Positions 44,523 to 52,283 of a stretch of 52,283 nucleotides of DNA are shown piece by piece. Origin of the DNA: Agromyces salentinus. Its GTDB lineage: Bacteria; Actinomycetota; Actinomycetes; Actinomycetales; Microbacteriaceae. The position numbers and the translations under genes are program-made. Position 1 is the stretch's first letter, and each line of letters opens with the position of its first letter. The DNA is taken from assembly GCF_009749395.1 (NCBI RefSeq), contig NZ_WBIR01000011.1, positions 1 through 52,283 on the forward strand, given 5' to 3'. Under the pieces are notes generated by a model. It saw nothing but the letters and a program-made list of their open reading frames with translations, did no database searches and was not told the origin of the DNA.

Positions 44523-45695
44523 ATGACCGAGACAGCACAGGCAGAGCCGACGTCGGGTCGACTGAGTCCGCTGCACGACGTGCACGCGGCGCTCGGCGCG
44601 TCGTTCACCGACTTCGCGGGGTGGGAGATGCCGGTCAGGTACACCTCCGACCTCGCCGAGCACCATGCGGTGCGCACGAGGTCGGGCCTCTTCGACCTCT
44701 CCCACATGGGCGAGATCGTCGTCGTCGGCCCCGAGGCCGCGACCGCGCTCGACTACGCGCTCGCCGGTCGCCTGTCCGCCATCGCACTCGGGCAGGCGAA
44801 GTACACGCTCCTGCTCGCCCGCGACGGCGGCGTGATCGACGACCTCGTCGTCTACCGCACGGGCGAGGACCGCTTCATGGTCGTGGCCAACGCCGCGAAT
44901 CGCGAGGTCGTCGTCGACGAGCTGCTCGATCGCACCGCCCCGTTCGACGTCGAGGTCTTCGACGAGAGCGACGACGTGGCGCTCATCGCCCTGCAGGGCC
45001 CCGACGCGCTCGAGGTGCTCCTCGAGACGCCGGGCTTCGGCATCCAGGGCCCCGGCAACGACCACGACGACTTCGCCTCCGCGCTCCGCGAGCTGAAGTA
45101 CTATCGCGCGGTCGCCGCCGAGTACGACGGCGGCCCGGTGCTCGTCGCGCGCACGGGGTACACGGGCGAGGACGGCTTCGAGCTGTACGTCGCCCCCGAG
45201 CGCGCCGCCGACCTCTGGCGTGCGATCGCCGAGACCGGCGGGCCGCGGGTCGTGCCCTGCGGCCTCGCGAGTCGCGACACCCTGCGCCTCGAGGCCGGCA
45301 TGCCGTTGTACGGCCACGAGCTCGGCCTGGACACGCAGCCCGTGCAGGCCGGGCTCGGCCGCGTGGTCGCGCTCGCCAAGGAGGGCGACTTCGTCGGCCG
45401 CGCCGGCATCGAGCAGGGTCCCCGAGCGGATGCCCCGGTGCTGGTCGGCCTCGCGGCCGAGGGTCGCCGCGCCGCCAGGGCCGGCTACGCCGTCCTCACC
45501 GGAACCGGGGAGGACGCGGCCGAGATCGGCGTCGTCACCTCCGGCGTGCTCTCGCCGACCCTGGGGCATCCGATCGCGATGGCGTTCGTGCACCCCGACC
45601 ACGCGGAGCCCGGCACGGTGCTCGCCGTCGACGTGCGCGGCACGCGCATCCCGGCATCCGTCGTCGCCCTTCCCTTCTACCGCCGCGGCGCGTGA
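44523..45695 (+). CDS. gcvT: glycine cleavage system T protein (aminomethyltransferase)
   Basis: A 390-residue T protein that transfers the methylene group from the aminomethylated H protein to tetrahydrofolate, releasing ammonia. [49 protein letters not shown] and [17 protein letters not shown] are classic GcvT blocks. GAGGAG lies six bases before ATG 44523, 10 nt after the sdaA stop. Followed by gcvH. Confidence 0.97.
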   Translation: MTETAQAEPTSGRLSPLHDVHAALGASFTDFAGWEMPVRYTSDLAEHHAVRTRSGLFDLSHMGEIVVVGPEAATALDYALAGRLSAIALGQAKYTLLLARDGGVIDDLVVYRTGEDRFMVVANAANREVVVDELLDRTAPFDVEVFDESDDVALIALQGPDALEVLLETPGFGIQGPGNDHDDFASALRELKYYRAVAAEYDGGPVLVARTGYTGEDGFELYVAPERAADLWRAIAETGGPRVVPCGLASRDTLRLEAGMPLYGHELGLDTQPVQAGLGRVVALAKEGDFVGRAGIEQGPRADAPVLVGLAAEGRRAARAGYAVLTGTGEDAAEIGVVTSGVLSPTLGHPIAMAFVHPDHAEPGTVLAVDVRGTRIPASVVALPFYRRGA

Positions 45696-45739
45696 CGCGC
45701 ACCGGCCCGACCGACCTCACCAGAGACCAGGAGAACCCC

Positions 45740-46111
45740 ATGAGCGAGAACACCGACCTCCAGTACACCGCAGAGCACGAGTGGGTGCTCGTCGACGGCG
45801 ACACCGTCACCATCGGCATCACCGACTACGCCGCCGAGAAGCTGGGCGACATCGTCTACGTCGACCTGCCCTCCGCGGGCACGAGCGTGACCGAGGGCAC
45901 CGTCGTCGGCGAGATCGAGTCGACCAAGTCGGTCGGCGAGCTGTTCGCGCCCGTGAACGGCGAGGTCGTGGAGGCGAACCAGGCCGTCATCGACTCGCCC
46001 GAGCTCGTCAACAGCGACCCCTTCGGCGAGGGCTGGCTGCTGAAGATCACCGCGCCCGAGCTGCCGAAGCTCCTCAGCCACGCCGAGTACCGCGCCCTCG
46101 TCGGCGAGTAG
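45740..46111 (+). CDS. gcvH: glycine cleavage system H protein
   Basis: A 123-residue lipoyl carrier. [23 protein letters not shown] and the lipoylation site [11 protein letters not shown] (Lys near residue 65) are intact, as is the [14 protein letters not shown] segment. Shuttles the aminomethyl group between P, T and L proteins. AGGAGA is 4-5 nt before the ATG. No lpd (L protein) gene is in the window. Confidence 0.97.
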   Translation: MSENTDLQYTAEHEWVLVDGDTVTIGITDYAAEKLGDIVYVDLPSAGTSVTEGTVVGEIESTKSVGELFAPVNGEVVEANQAVIDSPELVNSDPFGEGWLLKITAPELPKLLSHAEYRALVGE

Positions 46112-46123
46112 GGGCAGCCACCG

Positions 46124-49015
<2,892 letters not shown>

Positions 49016-49079
49016 GGTCCTGAGCGGCGCCGGCCGAGCGCGACGGGGCGGCGTTCGCGGAGCCCGCGCCGCCCCTGTA

Positions 49080-49119
49080 CGTGAGGTGCCCTCAGGTCTA
49101 CACTGAGGGCACTCTCACG
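49080..49119. promoter_or_regulatory. dyad enclosing a TACACT box (operator or terminator) after gcvP
   Basis: CGTGAG-GTGCCCTCA (49080-49094) mirrors TGAGGGCAC-t-CTCACG (49104-49119), i.e. 15 paired bases with one bulge and a 9-nt loop. TACACT (49099-49104) in the loop looks like the -10 of the next gene. It may terminate gcvP transcription, be an operator, or both. Region 49016-49079 shows nothing else. Confidence 0.55.
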
Positions 49120-49130
49120 GGGAGGTGCCC

Positions 49131-49601
49131 ATGTCCCTCATCGATCTGGCGCAGGTCGTCGGCGGTGTCGCGTTCCTCGCGACGATGGTCGTGGCCAGTG
49201 CCGCCGCGACCCGGGTGCTCGGGCTCGAGCAGCGGGCCGGGCTGCTGGAGCGTCGCGACCCCGGACGGGCCGAGGCGCTCCGACGCGCCGACGCGATGGG
49301 CTCCATCTCGCAGGTCGGCGGGTTCGGGTTCGACGGCATGTCGGCCGTCTGCACGCCGAGCCGCAGCAGCTGGCTCGACATGGCGCGCGTGCGGGCGAGC
49401 GGGTCCGACCTCAGGGTGGAGCCGCCCGAGGAGGCGCTGCCGCCGATGCCCACCACGGTGCTCGCGCTGGCCCAGGGTGAGCACGTCGCGAGGGGCGTGC
49501 GCCCGCGGCATCCGTCACCCGAACCGCGAGGAGTGCCTCACGAGCCTCAGGTGGCGGGAACGGCGAAGAACGCGGGCCACCAGGCCACTGCGAGCGGGTA
49601 G
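49131..49601 (+). CDS. hypothetical protein with one N-terminal membrane helix
   Basis: A 156-residue protein starting MSLIDLAQVVGGVAFLATMVVASAAATRVLG; the first about 28 residues form a single membrane helix or signal anchor, followed by a short helical region ([26 protein letters not shown]) and Pro/Gly-rich sequence. No family recognised. The ATG is preceded by GGGGAGG at 5 nt, with a TACACT box further upstream in a dyad. The final 55 bp overlap the convergent CPBP gene, and the last ~20 codons may be less conserved. Confidence 0.65.
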   Translation: MSLIDLAQVVGGVAFLATMVVASAAATRVLGLEQRAGLLERRDPGRAEALRRADAMGSISQVGGFGFDGMSAVCTPSRSSWLDMARVRASGSDLRVEPPEEALPPMPTTVLALAQGEHVARGVRPRHPSPEPRGVPHEPQVAGTAKNAGHQATASG

Positions 49602-50308
49602 CCGACGAACGACACCACGTCGAGCACGAGGTGGGCGATCACGAGCGGCATCGTGCGTCCCCAGCGTTGGTAGCACCAGCCGAACACGATGCCCATCGCG
49701 ACGTTGCCGATGAACGGGCCGAAGCCCTGGTAGAGGTGGTACGTGCCGCGCAGCACCGCGCTCGAGAGGATCGTCGCCCACACGCCGACGCCGAGTTCGC
49801 GCAGGCGCGTGAAGAGGTAGCCGACGACGATGACCTCCTCGGTGAGCGCCGCCTCGAGCGCCCGCAGCACCAGGATCGGCACGGTCCACCACAGCCAGTC
49901 GGCGGGCGAGGCCTGCACCGCGACCGTGATGCCGAGCGCGCGGCCGGCCGCGTACAGCGCCAGGCCTGGCACGCCGATGACGGCGACGAGCAGCAGGCCG
50001 GATGCCGCGTCGCGGGCCGGCCGCGTCAGGTCGAAGCCGATGCGCCGGAACGGGCTGCGGCCCGGCTGCCAGAGCAGGTAGAGCACGAGCGCCACCGCGA
50101 AGAGGCCGAAGAAGACGTCGAGGAACTGGTAGGTGAAGTCGAGCCACTGCCGTTCGGATCGACTCGGGTTGAGGGCGACGGACTGGTCGCCCAGAGCCTG
50201 CTCCGCCGTGAGCTTGGCGATGATGGAGACGATGGAGTAGACGGCCGAGGCGCCGAGCGAGAGCCCGAGCACGATGACGATCTCGATCCGCAAACGTGCA
50301 GCCGACAT
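49547..50308 (-). CDS. CPBP family intramembrane metalloprotease (Abi/CAAX-like)
   Basis: A 253-residue protein with about seven to eight membrane helices. The three CPBP motifs can be seen: EEVIVVGYLFTRL (EExxx..., Gly in place of the usual Arg), a RGTYHLYQG block (metal-binding His), and AHLVLDVVSF. Members range from prenyl-protein CAAX proteases to bacteriocin self-immunity proteins; here the substrate is unknown. ATG 50308 is chosen; a GAAGAT box lies six bases upstream. The longer frame (to 50443) has Arg-rich sequence. Confidence 0.88.
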   Translation of the reverse strand: MSAARLRIEIVIVLGLSLGASAVYSIVSIIAKLTAEQALGDQSVALNPSRSERQWLDFTYQFLDVFFGLFAVALVLYLLWQPGRSPFRRIGFDLTRPARDAASGLLLVAVIGVPGLALYAAGRALGITVAVQASPADWLWWTVPILVLRALEAALTEEVIVVGYLFTRLRELGVGVWATILSSAVLRGTYHLYQGFGPFIGNVAMGIVFGWCYQRWGRTMPLVIAHLVLDVVSFVGYPLAVAWWPAFFAVPAT

Positions 50309-50419
50309 GCGTCGATCTTCGCATATACGCCAGCGGCGCAAAGATCGTGCGTCACACGACCGGATCTTCCGCAGGAATCCATTCGAAGGTTGCGCGTCGA
50401 TAACGGTTTCCCCAAGAGT

Positions 50420-50448
50420 TTGCTTCGCGCCAGTCCGGTTCATAGTCT
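50420..50448 (+). promoter_or_regulatory. promoter of the binding-protein gene
   Basis: TTGCTT (50420-50425), 17-nt spacer, TAGTCT (50443-50448). Transcription would start near 50455, giving a 60-nt leader ending in AGGAGG (50505-50510). Confidence 0.6.
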
Positions 50449-50514
50449 CAATTCATCCCGCGCCCCAGGGCGGCCAGAAGCCGCACTGCCGACGCACGTC
50501 TCACAGGAGGAACA

Positions 50515-52137
50515 TTGAAGATCAAGAGAAGCGGCGTTGCAGCCATTGCTCTTGCTGCAGCCGGAGCCCTCGTGCTCGCAGGCTGCACGAGCGGCTCGCC
50601 CGAGGCGACCGACGACGCGGCGACGTCGAGCGCGGTCATCACGGTCAACAACACCGAGCCCCAGAACCCGCTGGTCCCGACCAACACCAACGAGGTCGGC
50701 GGCGGACTCGTGCTCCAGAACATCTTCGCCGGCTTGGTCTACTACGACGCCGAGGGCGCCGTGCACAACGACGTCGCCGAGTCGATCGAGACCGAAGACG
50801 CGCAGACCTACACGATCAAGATCCGCGAGGGCCTGACCTTCACGAACGGCGACCCGGTCGACGCGGCCTCCTTCGTCGACGCCTGGAACTACGGCGCCGC
50901 GCTCGACAACGCGCAGCTCTCCAGCTACTTCTTCGAGTCGATCGAGGGCTTCAGCTACGACGAGAACGTGCCCGAGCTCTCGGGCCTCGAGGTCGTCGAC
51001 GACACGACCTTCACCGTCACGCTCAAGCAGCCCGAGTCGGACTTCCCGCTGCGCCTCGGCTACACGGCCTACTTCCCGGTGCCCGCATCGGCATGGGACG
51101 ACATCGAGGCCTTCGGCGAGAACCCGATCGGCAACGGCCCGTACATGCTCGACGGCGAAGGCGCATGGGCTCACAACGAGCGCATCGACCTCGTCACGAA
51201 CCCCGACTACGACGGTCCCCGCGCAGCCCAGAACGGCGGCGTCGACATGATCCTCTACGCCAGCACCGACGCTGCGTACGCCGACCTGCAGGGCGGCAAC
51301 CTGGATGTCATCCAGGAGATCCCCGACAGCGCGCTCCAGACCTTCGAGTCGGAGTTCGAGGGCCGCACGGTCAACCAGCCCGCTGCTGCCAACGCGACCA
51401 TCACGATCCCCGAGCGCCTCGCGCACTTCGCGGGTGAAGAGGGCAAGCTCCGCCGCGCGGCGATCTCGCACGCGATCGACCGCGACGAGGTCACCGAGGT
51501 CATCTTCAACGGCACCCGCACCCCGGCGCAGGACTTCACCTCCCCGGTGATCGACGGCTACTCCGAGGACATCCCCGGCTCCGAGGTCCTCGACTTCGAC
51601 GCCGACCTGGCCAAGGACCTCTGGGCGCAGGCCGACGCGATCGCTCCGTGGAGCGGCGCGTTCGAGATCGCCTACAACGCCGACGGCCCCAACCAGGGCT
51701 GGGTCGACGCGATCGCCAACCAGCTGAAGAACAACCTCGGCATCGAGGCGGCCGGCGCGCCGGTCCCGACGTTCCAGGAGCTTCGCACCTCGGTCACCGA
51801 CCGCACCATCGCGACGGCGTTCCGCACCGGATGGCAGTTCGACTACCCGTCGATGTTCAACGGCCTCGGACCGATCTTCGGCACCGGCGCAGGCTCGAAC
51901 GACGGCGACTACTCGAACCCCGAGTTCGACGCGCTGCTCGACGAGGGCGCTTCGGCGACCGAGGTCGAGGCCGGCATCGAGAAGTTCCAGCAGGCACAGG
52001 AGATCCTCTTCGAGGACCTCCCCGCCATCCCGCTGTGGTACACGAACGGCATGGGCGCCTGGGGCGAGCAGGTCGACAACGTGCAGTTCGGCTGGGACAC
52101 CTGGCCGATCCTCCACGAGATCACCAAGAGCGAGTAA
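50515..52137 (+). CDS. ABC transporter substrate-binding lipoprotein (oligopeptide, SBP_bac_5)
   Basis: A 540-residue extracellular binding protein of the OppA/DppA class. The signal peptide with lipobox LAGC (Cys23) anchors it in the membrane; the mature part starts TSGSPEATDD. ITVNNTEPQNPLVPTNTNE, GLTFTNGDPVDAASFVDAWNYG, NPIGNGPYML and AISHAIDRDEVTEVIFNGTRTPA are typical SBP_bac_5 blocks. Start TTG 50515 with AGGAGG 4 nt upstream. No permease or ATPase genes are seen because the window ends; these are expected downstream. Likely binds peptides or similar ligands. Confidence 0.93.
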   Translation: MKIKRSGVAAIALAAAGALVLAGCTSGSPEATDDAATSSAVITVNNTEPQNPLVPTNTNEVGGGLVLQNIFAGLVYYDAEGAVHNDVAESIETEDAQTYTIKIREGLTFTNGDPVDAASFVDAWNYGAALDNAQLSSYFFESIEGFSYDENVPELSGLEVVDDTTFTVTLKQPESDFPLRLGYTAYFPVPASAWDDIEAFGENPIGNGPYMLDGEGAWAHNERIDLVTNPDYDGPRAAQNGGVDMILYASTDAAYADLQGGNLDVIQEIPDSALQTFESEFEGRTVNQPAAANATITIPERLAHFAGEEGKLRRAAISHAIDRDEVTEVIFNGTRTPAQDFTSPVIDGYSEDIPGSEVLDFDADLAKDLWAQADAIAPWSGAFEIAYNADGPNQGWVDAIANQLKNNLGIEAAGAPVPTFQELRTSVTDRTIATAFRTGWQFDYPSMFNGLGPIFGTGAGSNDGDYSNPEFDALLDEGASATEVEAGIEKFQQAQEILFEDLPAIPLWYTNGMGAWGEQVDNVQFGWDTWPILHEITKSE

Positions 52138-52181
52138 TTCTCTCTCAGAGGCGACTCGGGGTTAGACTCTGAGGCGCCCGT

Positions 52182-52283
<102 letters not shown>

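Overview
The window looks like chromosomal DNA of a high-GC actinobacterium, most likely a member of the Microbacteriaceae (Agromyces/Microbacterium-like). This is inferred from the very high GC3, many GTG starts, numerous genes that appear leaderless (a TANNNT-type -10 ending 6-8 nt before the start codon), a DUF6264-like membrane protein, and the characteristic gene sets (sdaA-gcvTHP, nrtR-nadABC-nifS). No tRNA, rRNA, CRISPR array or phage was seen. The left edge cuts an IS481-like transposase and the right edge runs into an implausible C/G homopolymer that is probably a contig-end artefact.

Layout. 1-0.4 kb: transposase tail and a large hairpin. 0.4-4.4 kb: gluconeogenesis genes, with class II aldolase (fba) on the minus strand, divergent from a degenerate class II FBPase paralogue and the genuine glpX. 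4.4-14.8 kb: mixed housekeeping genes (MFS exporter, VOC protein, rmuC, DnaQ-like exonuclease, methyltransferase, a secreted sortase-anchored histidine phosphatase, glycosyltransferase, ychF and small membrane or soluble proteins). 15-24.6 kb: patatin, an ECF sigma factor with its membrane partner, acyltransferase, GNAT, ABC-F, hydrolase, and a divergent marR/SDR pair with a duplicated operator. 24.6-29.2 kb: two Fpg/Nei-like DNA glycosylases bracketing two small proteins, a GNAT and a kinase-like protein. 29.2-31.3 kb: a fused PhzE/TrpEG-type chorismate enzyme behind a classical Trp attenuator with a 12-codon leader peptide. 31.3-36.6 kb: PrmC-like methyltransferase, phosphoribosyltransferase, a substrate-binding/VWA surface protein with a structured RNA leader, a perfect 23-bp bidirectional terminator and a DHA2 exporter.

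36.7-49.0 kb is the best organised part. A tightly coupled minus-strand NAD operon (nrtR-nadA-nadB-nadC-nifS-55-codon ORF, with 4-nt overlaps or a 1-nt gap) is divergent from a plus-strand glycine/serine operon (tandem glycine riboswitch, 34-codon leader ORF, sdaA, gcvT, gcvH, gcvP). The short shared region carries a large dyad that is a candidate NrtR operator and overlaps promoter-like elements of both directions. 49.0-52.1 kb: small membrane protein, CPBP protease-like protein and an oligopeptide-type binding lipoprotein.

The regulatory RNA and DNA elements are the most interesting content: the Trp attenuator, the glycine riboswitch plus leader ORF, the MarR double operator, the NrtR dyad and the hairpin leader of the VWA gene. 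No wholly new defence or biosynthetic system was recognised.
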